DNA of 64,000 nt, taken from positions 62,001-126,000 of the forward strand of contig BMUX01000009.1 in the NCBI GenBank assembly GCA_014650415.1, given 5' to 3'. Below, piece by piece: positions 32,775-41,658 of this stretch (the stretch's first letter is position 1; each line of letters begins with the position of its first letter). This DNA comes from Streptomyces spiroverticillatus. GTDB taxonomy: Bacteria; Actinomycetota; Actinomycetes; Streptomycetales; Streptomycetaceae. Below the pieces are notes generated by a model. It saw only the letters and a list, made by a program, of their open reading frames with translations, was not told the origin of the DNA and ran no database searches. The position numbers and the translations under genes were made by a program.

Positions 32775-35054
32775 CTAGAGCGAGCCGTGGAAGGTGCGGT
32801 TGATGACGTCGAGCTGCTGCTCGCGGGTCAGCCGCACGAAGTTGACCGCGTAGCCGGAGACCCGGATGGTCAGCTGCGGGTAGTTCTCCGGGTGCTCCAT
32901 GGCGTCTTCGAGCATCTTCTTGTCGAGCACGTTGACGTTCATGTGGAAGCCGTTGCTGGCCATGAACCCGTCGAGGACGCCGGAGAGGTTCTGCACCCGC
33001 TCCTCGGCGGTGCGGCCGAGCGCGTCCGGGGTGATGGTGTTGGTCAGCGAGATGCCGTCCTCGGCGTCGTCGTACGGCAGCTTGGCGACCGACAGCGCGG
33101 AGGCGATGTAGCCGTGCTCGTCGCGTCCGTTCATCGGGTTGGCGCCGGGCGCGAACGGGGTGCCGGCGCGGCGGCCGTCGGGGGTGTTGCCGGTCTTCTT
33201 GCCGTAGACCACGTTTGAAGTGATCGTGAGCACAGATTGTGTGTGCACGGCGTCGCGGTAGGTCGGGTGCTTGCGGATCTTCTGCATGAAGTCCTGGACG
33301 ATGCGCTTGGCGATGGCGTCCGCGCGGTCGTCGTTGTTGCCGTACGCCGGGTACTCGCCCTCGATCTCGTAGTCGACCGCGAGACCGGTCTCGTCCCGGA
33401 TGATCTTGACCTTGGCGTGCTTGATGGCCGAGAGGGAGTCGGCGGCGACCGACAGGCCGGCGATGCCGCAGGCCATGGTGCGCAGGATCTCCTGGTCGTG
33501 CAGGGCCATCTCGATGCGCTCGTACGCGTACTTGTCGTGCATGTAGTGGATGACGTTCAGCGCGTGCACGTACGTCTTGGCCAGCCAGTCCAGCATCGCG
33601 TCGTAACGCGGGGCGATGTCCTCGTAGTCGAGGTAGTCGCCGGTGACCGGCTCGAAGCCGTTCACCACGGTCTTCCCGGACTTCTCGTCGCGGCCGCCGT
33701 TGATCGCGTACAGCAGCGCCTTGGCGACGTTGACCCGGGCGCCGAAGAACTGCATCTGCTTGCCGACGGCCATCGCCGAGACGCAGCACGCGATGGCGGT
33801 GTCGTCGCCGTACTTCGGGCGCATCAGTTCGTCGGACTCGAACTGGATCGCCGAGGTGTCGATGGCGACCTGGGACGCATAGTCCTTGAAGCCCTTGGGG
33901 AGCTGCTGCGACCAGAAGACGGTCAGGTTGGGCTCCGGCGCCGGGCCGAGGTTGTAGAGCGTCTGCAGGGCGCGGAAGGTGGTGCGCGAGACCAGCGGGC
34001 GGCCGTCCTCGCCGATGCCGGCCATCGACCAGGTCACCCAGGTCGGGTCGCCGGAGTACAGCTCGTTGTACTCCGGGGTGCGCAGGAAGCGGACGATGCG
34101 GAGCTTGATGACGAAGTCGTCGATGAACTCCTGGGCCTGCTCCTCGGTGATGAGGCCCTTCTCGATGTCGCGCTGGAGGTAGATGTCGAGGAAGTTGTCG
34201 ATGCGGCCGATCGACATGGCCGCGCCGTTCTGCTCCTTCACGGCGGCCAGGTACGCGAAGTACAGCCACTGGACGGCCTCGCGGCCGGTCTTCGCCGGGC
34301 CCGAGATGTCGTAGCCGTAGGAAGCGGCCATCGACTTGAGCTCGTTCAGCGCCTTGATCTGCTCGGAGATCTCCTCGCGGTCACGGATGACGTGCTCGGT
34401 GGCCCACTGCTCGCCCAGGCGCGCCTTGTCGGCCGCCTTCGCGTCGATAAGTCGATCTACGCCGTACAGGGCGACGCGGCGGTAGTCGCCGATGATGCGG
34501 CCGCGGCCGTACGCGTCGGGCAGGCCGGTGATGATGCCGGAGGAGCGGCAGGCGCGGATCTCGGGGGTGTACGCGTCGAAGACGCCCTCGTTGTGGGTCT
34601 TGCGCAGGTGGGTGTAGACCTCGCGGACCTCGGGGTCGGTTTCGTAGCCGTACGCGTTGAGGGCGCTCTCGACCATGCGCCAGCCGCCGTTGGGCATGAT
34701 GGCGCGCTTGAGGGCGCCGTCGGTCTGGAGGCCGACGATGAGGTCCTTGTCGGCGTCGATGAAGCCGGGGGCGAAGGCGTCGATGCGCGACGGGGTCTTC
34801 ACGTCGACGTCGTAGATGCCCTTGCTGTTCTCCTCGGGGAACATCCCCAGGAGCTTCTGCCACACGGCGGTGGTGCGCTCGGTGGGGCCCGCGAGGAAGG
34901 CGGCGTCGCCCTCGTACGGGGTGTAGTTCCGCTGCACGAAGTCGCGGACGTCGACCGCGTCGCGCCACAGACCGTCCTGGAAACCGTCCCAGGCGTCTGT
35001 GACCTCTGTGGCCTGCATGCTGTTCGCCGCGGTGTCCACGGGGGCTGTGGTCAT
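32775..35054 (-). CDS. pflB: Pyruvate formate-lyase (formate C-acetyltransferase)
   Basis: A 759-residue glycyl radical enzyme that splits pyruvate with CoA into acetyl-CoA and formate under anoxia. The catalytic Cys pair is Cys423-Cys424 (AIACCVSAM) and the radical glycine is Gly734 (RVSGYAV), the same number as in E. coli PFL. ATG 35054 has GGAAGG 8 nt upstream; the open frame to 35129 is not used. The upstream region carries two DosR/OsdR-like boxes and a Rex operator. PFL is not a usual enzyme of the strictly aerobic picture of Streptomyces. Confidence 0.97.
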   Translation of the reverse strand: MTTAPVDTAANSMQATEVTDAWDGFQDGLWRDAVDVRDFVQRNYTPYEGDAAFLAGPTERTTAVWQKLLGMFPEENSKGIYDVDVKTPSRIDAFAPGFIDADKDLIVGLQTDGALKRAIMPNGGWRMVESALNAYGYETDPEVREVYTHLRKTHNEGVFDAYTPEIRACRSSGIITGLPDAYGRGRIIGDYRRVALYGVDRLIDAKAADKARLGEQWATEHVIRDREEISEQIKALNELKSMAASYGYDISGPAKTGREAVQWLYFAYLAAVKEQNGAAMSIGRIDNFLDIYLQRDIEKGLITEEQAQEFIDDFVIKLRIVRFLRTPEYNELYSGDPTWVTWSMAGIGEDGRPLVSRTTFRALQTLYNLGPAPEPNLTVFWSQQLPKGFKDYASQVAIDTSAIQFESDELMRPKYGDDTAIACCVSAMAVGKQMQFFGARVNVAKALLYAINGGRDEKSGKTVVNGFEPVTGDYLDYEDIAPRYDAMLDWLAKTYVHALNVIHYMHDKYAYERIEMALHDQEILRTMACGIAGLSVAADSLSAIKHAKVKIIRDETGLAVDYEIEGEYPAYGNNDDRADAIAKRIVQDFMQKIRKHPTYRDAVHTQSVLTITSNVVYGKKTGNTPDGRRAGTPFAPGANPMNGRDEHGYIASALSVAKLPYDDAEDGISLTNTITPDALGRTAEERVQNLSGVLDGFMASNGFHMNVNVLDKKMLEDAMEHPENYPQLTIRVSGYAVNFVRLTREQQLDVINRTFHGSL

Positions 35055-35130
35055 CGTCCGCACCTTCCGTTCCTGCTTCGTCGCTACATCCCCATTCGAC
35101 TCCTGTCGCGCCCTTCGTGCAGCGCGCAAT

Positions 35131-35158
35131 GGTCCTCAGTCGAGGACCCAAAGGCCCT
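35131..35158. promoter_or_regulatory. DosR/OsdR-like box 1 upstream of pfl
   Basis: A perfect inverted repeat GGTCCT-CAGTCG-AGGACC (35131-35148) overlaps AGGACCCAAAGGCCCT (35143-35158), which resembles the DosR (DevR) box GGGACC-N4-GGCCC of mycobacteria and of Streptomyces OsdR. About 80-100 bp upstream of the pfl start. Confidence 0.45.
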
Positions 35159-35207
35159 ACTTTTGACCCACCGAGGCGGGATTCACCGCCCTGACCTGCA
35201 CTTTTCG

Positions 35208-35225
35208 TCGGGACTAAAGTCATTA
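35208..35225. promoter_or_regulatory. DosR/OsdR-like box 2 upstream of pfl
   Basis: TCGGGACTAAAGTCATTA matches the first two thirds of the mycobacterial DosR consensus TTSGGGACTWWAGTCCCSAA closely, including GGGACTAAAGTC. It lies 7 bp from the Rex operator. OsdR/OsdK is the related oxygen and redox two-component system of Streptomyces; binding is inferred. Confidence 0.55.
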
Positions 35226-35231
35226 GCCCGC

Positions 35232-35249
35232 TTGTGAATGCATTCACAA
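35232..35249. promoter_or_regulatory. Rex operator
   Basis: TTGTGAATGCATTCACAA is a perfect 18-bp palindrome and matches the Rex operator TTGTGAA-N4-TTCACAA with no mismatch. Rex is a repressor released by NADH. The site is about 180 bp upstream of pfl and 85 bp upstream of ltrA; it could serve either, but pfl is a typical Rex target. Confidence 0.8.
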
Positions 35250-35333
35250 AAGATTTCCCGCCGGTACGCAAGAGCCTCCCCCGTGCGATCGTTCCGCGCG
35301 CGCTCCGCCCCCTCCTCTGGTCTCTTGGTACGT

Positions 35334-36530
35334 ATGAGCCATCCCGCCCCGACCGGCCTCCTGCGCCGGATGACGTCGCGCAGCCCCGACGAGGGACACC
35401 GCGCGGCCACTGTGCTGGAACTGTTCTTCGACCTGTGTTTCGTCGTCGCCGTCGCCCAGGCCGGTGTGCGTCTGGTGCACGCCGTCGCGGAGGGCCATTT
35501 CGGCAGCGGCATCCTCGGCTACGTGCTGGTGTTCTTCGCGATCTGGTGGGCGTGGATGAACTTCACCTGGTTCGCCTCGGCCTACGACAACGACGATGTG
35601 TTCTACCGCATCGCCGTACTGGTGCAGATCGCGGGCGTCCTGGTGTTCGCGGCGGGCATCCCGCGCGCCTCCGACGACGGCAACTGGGCGGTGTGCATCG
35701 TCGGTTACGTCGTGATGCGCCTCGCGATGACCTGCCAGTGGCTGCGGGTCGCCCGGCACAACAGCGGCGCGGAGCGCTCCATGGCGCTCAAGTACGCCAT
35801 CGGGCTGGTGATCTGCCAGGTCGGCTGGCTGGCGATGCTGTTCGCCCCGGAGGGGGCGCGCATGTACTTCTTCGTGATCCTGGGGCTGGCCGAGCTGAGC
35901 GTGCCGCTGATCGCCGAGAAGGGCTTCAACACCACCTGGCACCCGCACCACATCGCCGAGCGGTACGGCCTGTTCACCATCATCGTGCTGGGCGAGTCCA
36001 TCACCGCGGCCACCATCGCCGTGCAGGAGGGCCTGGACGAGCACGAGGCACTGGGCGAGCTGCTGTCGATCGCCGGCGGCGGACTGCTGATCGTCTTCGG
36101 CGCCTGGTGGATCTACTTCGCCTCACCGGCGCAGGACCGTCTCACCACGATGCGGCGGGCCATCACCTGGGGTTACGGTCACCTGCTCATCCTGGGGTCG
36201 GCGGCGGCCATCGGCGCGGGCATCGAGGTCGCGGTCGAGCAGGTCACCGGCAAGGCGCACATCTCCCCCGTCGCGGCGACGGCGGCGGTGACGATCCCCA
36301 CCGCGCTGTTCCTGTTCACCGGCTGGTTCCTCCAGGCCCGGCACTTCAAGCGGGACGCGGCGGAGAAGGCGCTGATGCCGGTGACGGTGGTCGTGGTGCT
36401 CGCCTGCACGTTTCTGGGCACCTGGGGCGTGCTGGCGGCGGGCATCGTGATGGCGGCGGCCGTGACGATCGGCGTACTGCTGTCGAACCGCCCCGACAGC
36501 GCGAGTCTTCGCAAGCCACAAGTGGCGTGA
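35334..36530 (+). CDS. ltrA: Low temperature requirement protein A family membrane protein
   Basis: A 398-residue LtrA-family protein with about 10-12 helices. The family start LELFFDLCFVVAVAQ is near residue 28, and the conserved ERYGLFTIIVLGESI is in the middle. LtrA was named from a Listeria growth defect in the cold; its molecular role is unknown. ATG 35334. The stop is 12 bp before the P1 peptidase gene, so the two may form a unit. Confidence 0.88.
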   Translation: MSHPAPTGLLRRMTSRSPDEGHRAATVLELFFDLCFVVAVAQAGVRLVHAVAEGHFGSGILGYVLVFFAIWWAWMNFTWFASAYDNDDVFYRIAVLVQIAGVLVFAAGIPRASDDGNWAVCIVGYVVMRLAMTCQWLRVARHNSGAERSMALKYAIGLVICQVGWLAMLFAPEGARMYFFVILGLAELSVPLIAEKGFNTTWHPHHIAERYGLFTIIVLGESITAATIAVQEGLDEHEALGELLSIAGGGLLIVFGAWWIYFASPAQDRLTTMRRAITWGYGHLLILGSAAAIGAGIEVAVEQVTGKAHISPVAATAAVTIPTALFLFTGWFLQARHFKRDAAEKALMPVTVVVVLACTFLGTWGVLAAGIVMAAAVTIGVLLSNRPDSASLRKPQVA

Positions 36531-36542
36531 TACGCAAGGTCC

Positions 36543-37646
36543 ATGGACGCCCTCACCGGAAAGCCGGGACCGAACGACGCACTGACCGACGTGGCCGGCC
36601 TCCGGGTCGGCCACGCGCGCGTGGCAAGCGCCCTCGCCCTGACCGGGACCACCGTCGTGCTCGGACCCGAGGGCGGCTTCACCGCCGCCGTGGACGTACG
36701 GGGCGGCGGACCCGGCACCCGCGAGACGGACGCCCTGGACCCGCGCAACCTGGTGCAGCGCACCGACGCCATCGTGCTCACCGGCGGCAGTGCGTACGGG
36801 CTCGACGCGGCCTCCGGCGTGGTGGCCTGGCTGGAGGAGCACCGGCGCGGCTACCGCATAGGCCTTGACCCGGCGCAGGTGGTGCCCGTGGTGCCCGCCG
36901 CCTGCCTCTTCGACCTGGGGCGCGGCGGCGACTGGCACTGCCGCCCGGACGCGGCGACAGGACGTACCGCCGTGGAGGCCGCCGCGCGCACCGGCACCGG
37001 TGCACCGGTGGCACAGGGTGCGGTGGGCGCCGGCGCCGGTGCGGTGGCGGGCGGCCTCAAGGGCGGGGTGGGCACCGCGAGCGTGCTGCTGGACTCGGGG
37101 GCGACGGTGGCGGCACTGGTGGTGGTGAACGCGGTGGGCTCCCCCGTCGACCCGCTGACCGGTGTGCTGTACGGGATGTACCTCCAGGGGCCGGTGACGT
37201 ACCCGCGCGAGGAGGTGCACCGGGAGGCGGTACGCCGTACCAAGGAGGCGCGCGAGGAATCCGCGCGACGGTACGCCGCCTCCGTGCGCCCCCCGCTGAA
37301 CACGACCCTCGCGGTCGTCGCCACGGACGCCGCGCTCACCCGCGCGCAGGCGCACAAGCTGGCGGGCACCTCGCACGACGGCTTCGCCCGCGGCCTGCGT
37401 CCGGTGCACCAACTGACGGACGGTGACACGGTCTTCGCGCTCTCCACCGGTGAGCGGCCGCTGGTCGCCGAGCAGCACCCGGAATTCGCCGCCCAGTTGA
37501 CGGCAGCCGCCCTCAACGAGGTGCTGGCGGCGGGCGCGGACACGGTGACGCGGGCGATCGTGAAGGCCGTCCGGGCGGCCGAGGGGGTCGACGGGCCGGG
37601 CGGGGTGTTCCCCGCATACCGGGACCTCTACCCCGCGGCGGTGTGA
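36543..37646 (+). CDS. P1-family (DmpA-type) peptidase
   Basis: A 367-residue peptidase of family S58, which self-cleaves into alpha and beta chains and releases D- or beta-amino acids from peptides. It begins NDALTDVAGLRVGHA, has LTGGSAYGLDAASGVVAWLEE around residue 80-98 and a Gly/Ala-rich segment before the processing site. By alignment with DmpA and BapA (NxG|S), the nucleophile is likely Ser200 (VVVNAVG-SP). ATG 36543. It follows ltrA by 12 bp. The substrate is unknown. Confidence 0.88.
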   Translation: MDALTGKPGPNDALTDVAGLRVGHARVASALALTGTTVVLGPEGGFTAAVDVRGGGPGTRETDALDPRNLVQRTDAIVLTGGSAYGLDAASGVVAWLEEHRRGYRIGLDPAQVVPVVPAACLFDLGRGGDWHCRPDAATGRTAVEAAARTGTGAPVAQGAVGAGAGAVAGGLKGGVGTASVLLDSGATVAALVVVNAVGSPVDPLTGVLYGMYLQGPVTYPREEVHREAVRRTKEAREESARRYAASVRPPLNTTLAVVATDAALTRAQAHKLAGTSHDGFARGLRPVHQLTDGDTVFALSTGERPLVAEQHPEFAAQLTAAALNEVLAAGADTVTRAIVKAVRAAEGVDGPGGVFPAYRDLYPAAV

Positions 37647-37681
37647 ATCGTAGAACTGCGGTATTTCGGGGGCGGTTTGCG

Positions 37682-37708
37682 GGAACCTCTCGTACACCGC
37701 CCTTCGTT
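37682..37708 (+). promoter_or_regulatory. candidate ECF sigma promoter
   Basis: GGAAC-N18-CGTT in the 159-bp gap before the DUF6227-type gene. The elements resemble ECF promoters (SigE: GGAAC; SigR spacing 18 with GTT). Weak evidence on its own. Confidence 0.35.
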
Positions 37709-37805
37709 CAGAGGCAAATAAGTGCCATTCCCGGGGCACGATGTCAGACCCACCGGCTACTTTGAGTTCCGAGAGCGTCACACGCGGCGACGGCCTGGAG
37801 AAGCC

Positions 37806-38630
37806 TTGAACGATCCGTACGAGAACGAGAGCGACGGCCTCGACGCATACGACGGCCGTGACGAGTACGACGGCCTCGACGAAACCGACGGCCTCGAAAC
37901 GACCGAGGAGCACCTCGGGCAGCTCCTGGGCCGCGCGCTGAACTCCTTCGACCTGCCCGACGAGACCGTCGAGCGCCTCCAGTCGGCGCTGGCGCACAGT
38001 TCCTCGCTGCGCTCTTCCCACCACAGCTCCGGCCTGCGCCGCTCCCTGCACCGGCACACGTTCCTGCTCACCGACGGCTCCTCCCTCACCCTGTGGGAGC
38101 TGGTGCACAACGCCGGCCGCGACCGGCACGTCCAGCACGAGCTGTACACGGACGTCGACGACGCCCGGCTGGCCGCGAACCGGCTGGCTCTCAGGGGCGG
38201 TTCGCACCCCGACGAGCCGCCGATGTTCCCCGAGCACCTGGAGGGCGAGGCCGACACGCTCTGCAGTCCCGTCGCCCACCCCGGCCGCCGGGCCCGGCGC
38301 TCCTTCGTGCCGGACGACTCCGCCGACCACGCCCGCCGCGTCCTGCGCCGCGCGGAGAACACGGACCGGCCCGGCGAGGAGACGGCCCGGCTGCTGATGG
38401 ACGCGCTGGCGCACGAGATCACGCAGGTGTACGGGCGGCAGTGCCGCATCAAGGGAAGGGAAGTGGGCTTCACGCTGTACGAGCACGCGTTCCTGCTGCT
38501 GGACGGCAGCGAGTTCAGCCTCTGGGAGGTCGAGCACACGGCGACGCCGGACGGGCGGCACATGTGCGAGGTGTACGCGGACAAGCACACCGCCCGCGAG
38601 GCCATGGGGCTTCGCGGGCGGGTGCGGTGA
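37806..38630 (+). CDS. DUF6227-type Streptomyces protein
   Basis: A 274-residue hydrophilic protein seen widely in Streptomyces, function unknown. Residues 10-35 are Asp/Glu-rich with a repeated DGL/DE pattern, then EEHLGQLLGRALNSFDLPDETVERLQSAL, then two similar segments: HTFLLTDGSSLTLWELVH (about 85-102) and HAFLLLDGSEFSLWEVEH (about 225-242), so the protein is an internal duplication. TTG 37806 is chosen because GGAGA lies 5 nt upstream; the frame is open to GTG 37722. No catalytic motif seen. Confidence 0.8.
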   Translation: MNDPYENESDGLDAYDGRDEYDGLDETDGLETTEEHLGQLLGRALNSFDLPDETVERLQSALAHSSSLRSSHHSSGLRRSLHRHTFLLTDGSSLTLWELVHNAGRDRHVQHELYTDVDDARLAANRLALRGGSHPDEPPMFPEHLEGEADTLCSPVAHPGRRARRSFVPDDSADHARRVLRRAENTDRPGEETARLLMDALAHEITQVYGRQCRIKGREVGFTLYEHAFLLLDGSEFSLWEVEHTATPDGRHMCEVYADKHTAREAMGLRGRVR

Positions 38631-38651
38631 TCAACCGGAGCTATTCGGCGC

Positions 38652-41375
38652 TCACTTGCAGGTGCGGTGGGTCGGCTCGAAGCGGGTCACGATGTCCGTG
38701 CGGCCCGCGGTGCCGTCGATCCACACCACCTGACGGCCGTCGCCGTCCGCGTCGGCGTACCACTGCATGCCGCGGTTGCAGCTGACCCGCGCCGGGGTGC
38801 CGGGCCGGCTCAGCGAGACCTGCTTGAGCTTGGGCAGCTTGTCGTTGCTGGCCTCCACCCCGGCCAGGTCGGTGTACGTCACGTACCGGTCGGACGCGGT
38901 GACCTGCGCCGACAGCGGGGCGTTGGGCGAGGTCGCCGGGACGATGTCGGTGACGGTGCCCGCGCCGGTGAGCGCGCCCGCCCGGATCGCGGTCCGCGCG
39001 CCCGCGGCCCGGCCCTTCTCGGCCCACACCAGCTTGCCCTTGACCAGGGTGGTGCTGTTGGTCAGCGGCGAGGTGGCGCCGGTCTGGTCGGTGGGCAGGA
39101 ACTGCTTCTCGACCTTGCCGGTGAGCATGTCGCGCACGGTCGGCGCGAAGACGGTGCCCTTCTCCGCCACCCAGTACTCGGTGTAGCCGAGCTTGCCGCC
39201 CTTGACGGAGATCGCCCAGGCGCCGTGGTCGGCGGGGATGGCCTCCGAGCGCTTGAGCGGGGAGCCCTTGTAGGAGGTGTAGAGGTACGACTGGCCGGCG
39301 CCGAAGTCCGTGGTGAGGACCGCGAGGTGGTCGCCGTCCAGCTTGATCTCGGTGGCCTGCTCGGTCTTGCTGCTGAACAGGGTCTTCAGCGGACCGCCCT
39401 TGAGGGAGCCGGTGACGATGTCGAACGAGTCGATGGCGTTGTTCTTGACCGTCAGCACCAGCGAGGCGAAGTTCTTGCCGTCGGTGGCCGGGTAGACGTA
39501 CCAGCGCCCGTCGTCGGGGGTGAGCCGCTTCGGCTTGCCGCTGCCGTCGGTGCGGCCGGTGTAGAGGCCGGGGAAGGAGTCGCCCGTCGGGTCGGAGTTG
39601 GAGACGACGTAGCGTCCGCCCTCGGCCGCCGGGATGGAGTTGGTGTCGGTGATGTTGCCGACGAGGACCCGTGAGTCGGTGCCGGTGCGCTTCTCCCAGC
39701 CCCGGAAGATGCCGTGCTGGTCGAAGATCTTGGCGATCTTGCGCAGGTCGGCCTTGGACAGCTTGCTCGCCTTGCCCGCCGCGAGGATCGCGTCACGGCC
39801 GTCGGCGAAGTCGTCCAGCGGCGTCATGTACTCGGTGAGCGCCTTGTAGACGAGCTTGTCGGCGGTCAACGCGGAGAGCTGCTCGCGGATGTCCCACAGC
39901 GCGCCGGAGAAGATCGTCGAGTTGTAGTGCACACCGCCGTTGTCGACGCTGACCGGCAGGCCGATGTAGTCCTTGACCGCGCTGCGCCCGTCGTTGAGGT
40001 CGCGCAGGGCGCACTCCTTCGGCGTGCCGGTCCGGCAGAGGTCCTCGCCGACGAGCCCGGCGCTCGGGTCGGTCGACGGGGTGCCCTTGGCGTCGGCCTC
40101 GATGGCGTTGCCGAAGTAGTCGGCGAGGCCTTCGTTCATGGAGCCGGACTGGTTGATGTAGAGGAGGTTGGCGCTGTTGGTGATCACGCCGTGCGTCATC
40201 TCGTGACCGGCCACGTCCATGGCCGCCGCGAAGGAGTAGTACGTGGGTCCGCCGCCGCCGTACACCATTTTGGTGCCGTCCCAGAAGGCGTTCAGGTACG
40301 GCTTCCCGGTGGAGGTGCGGACGTTGACGACGGAGAGGATCGTGCCGCCCTTGCCGTCGATGCCCTCGCGGCCGAACTTCTTCTTGTAGAAGTCGTAGAC
40401 CTTGGCGGAGTTGATGTGCGCGTTGATCGCGCCCGTCTCGCCGGCGGCCGCGGGGTAGTCGGCGGTCGGGTTCGGCATGGGCTTCATCCCGGCCGGCATC
40501 CTGCCGCTGAACTGGCCCGAGGGGCGGCCCTCCGCGTCGTAGGTGTCGATGCGGGTGGGGTTGGTGAGGTCGGAGAGACGGTACGTGCCGTCGTCCTGCC
40601 GGGCGATGTTGATCGGCTGCGTCTTGCCGTGCACGTCGACGCCGGTGCCGGTGGCCGGGGTCTCGGCGTGCATCTGCGACTCGTGCTGGAGGGTGACGGA
40701 ACCGGTGTGCGCGTCGACGTACACCTCGCGCGCCTGCTCCTCGCCGGTGTTCACGTCGGTGGAGGTGACCGTGTAGTGCCGGGTGAGGCTGCCCGACTTC
40801 CCGGCGCCGCCGACGCCGCCGGGCAGGACCACCAGGCCGTGCTCCTCGGCGGTGGCGGCCTTGCGGGCGCGCGGGTCGGTGACGGTGGCGAGCGCGCGGC
40901 CCTTGGACGCCTTCGGGTCGAGGGTGGGGGTGGTGTCGACCGTGAGGTCGGTGAAGTACGTGCCGCCGGCGCCGGTGACGTCGCGGTCGGTGCCCTGTGC
41001 CTGGAGGTGGACGAGGTACTGCGCGCCGAGGACCTTGACGCCCTGGTGGTACTGCTGGAAGCGCACCGTGCTGCCGGTGTGCGGCAGGGCCTTGAGGTCG
41101 GCCGCCTTGGTGCTGACGTGATAGCGGTCGGCGTTGGCGGCGAGGTGCCCCCGGGCCGCGCTCTCCGCGTTGCCGCCGCTCGCGTCCTCGGCGAGGCCGG
41201 TCACCAGGCGCGGGGCCTTGGTGCCCTCCCCCGCGACGGTCGCCGGCACCGGGTCGGGGTCCGCGGGCGCGGCGGGCGCCGCGAAGACCTGCGGGGCGGT
41301 CAGACCCGCGAGGAGGGCGGCTGCGGCGAGTACCGCGGCGGCTCTGGGCAAGGGGGGTATGGAGCGTCTGGACAC
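38652..41375 (-). CDS. Secreted M4 (thermolysin-type) metalloprotease
   Basis: A 907-residue neutral zinc protease. GTG 41375 (GGAGG 4 nt upstream) gives a Sec signal peptide (about residues 1-33, ending FAA-APAAP), then an FTP/PepSY propeptide to about 260, then the catalytic domain. The zinc motif is HEMTH at residues 391-395, with the third ligand Glu415 (NEGLADYFG) . The last 330 residues have no P-domain or PPC but look like a beta-propeller of TolB type (YVVSNSDPTGDSFPGLY...). The role is extracellular protein degradation. A LacI-type operator lies about 140 bp upstream. Confidence 0.93.
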   Translation of the reverse strand: MSRRSIPPLPRAAAVLAAAALLAGLTAPQVFAAPAAPADPDPVPATVAGEGTKAPRLVTGLAEDASGGNAESAARGHLAANADRYHVSTKAADLKALPHTGSTVRFQQYHQGVKVLGAQYLVHLQAQGTDRDVTGAGGTYFTDLTVDTTPTLDPKASKGRALATVTDPRARKAATAEEHGLVVLPGGVGGAGKSGSLTRHYTVTSTDVNTGEEQAREVYVDAHTGSVTLQHESQMHAETPATGTGVDVHGKTQPINIARQDDGTYRLSDLTNPTRIDTYDAEGRPSGQFSGRMPAGMKPMPNPTADYPAAAGETGAINAHINSAKVYDFYKKKFGREGIDGKGGTILSVVNVRTSTGKPYLNAFWDGTKMVYGGGGPTYYSFAAAMDVAGHEMTHGVITNSANLLYINQSGSMNEGLADYFGNAIEADAKGTPSTDPSAGLVGEDLCRTGTPKECALRDLNDGRSAVKDYIGLPVSVDNGGVHYNSTIFSGALWDIREQLSALTADKLVYKALTEYMTPLDDFADGRDAILAAGKASKLSKADLRKIAKIFDQHGIFRGWEKRTGTDSRVLVGNITDTNSIPAAEGGRYVVSNSDPTGDSFPGLYTGRTDGSGKPKRLTPDDGRWYVYPATDGKNFASLVLTVKNNAIDSFDIVTGSLKGGPLKTLFSSKTEQATEIKLDGDHLAVLTTDFGAGQSYLYTSYKGSPLKRSEAIPADHGAWAISVKGGKLGYTEYWVAEKGTVFAPTVRDMLTGKVEKQFLPTDQTGATSPLTNSTTLVKGKLVWAEKGRAAGARTAIRAGALTGAGTVTDIVPATSPNAPLSAQVTASDRYVTYTDLAGVEASNDKLPKLKQVSLSRPGTPARVSCNRGMQWYADADGDGRQVVWIDGTAGRTDIVTRFEPTHRTCK

Positions 41376-41514
41376 CGGGCCTCCGGAACGAGGGGTGAGC
41401 ATGACAAGGTCGACGGTGTGCCATCCTCACAGGTGCGCGGCCGCTCCAGGAGTCACTTGCGCACGGTTGTCCTGATGGTGAACACGTGGTCGCCCGAGTT
41501 GGGCGCAGTTGCCT

Positions 41515-41530
41515 GTGAAAGCGCTGTCAC
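41515..41530. promoter_or_regulatory. LacI-family operator-like palindrome upstream of M4 protease
   Basis: GTGAAAGCGCTGTCAC, a 16-bp palindrome with one mismatched pair and a central AGCGCT, the core of many LacI-family operators (CebR TGGGAGCGCTCCCA; others TGAAAGCGCTTTCA). It is in the 283-bp gap between the fruA terminator and the protease gene. Confidence 0.5.
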
Positions 41531-41569
41531 TGGTCGAGCGTTTTCGGCCAGCGGCTCGTTCCGTACAGC

Positions 41570-41610
41570 GGAAACCCGCCCCCGCGCGGTGGGCGCGGGG
41601 GCGGGTTTCC
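41570..41610 (-). terminator. terminator of the fructose operon
   Basis: Perfect 18-bp stem (41570-41587 with 41593-41610, loop 5 nt) 49 bp downstream of the fruA stop. Between the stem and the gene the sequence GTACGGTACGGAT occurs twice. Confidence 0.8.
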
Positions 41611-41658
41611 GGGTTCGTACGGTACGGATTCGTACGGTTCGCACTTGTACGGTACGGA

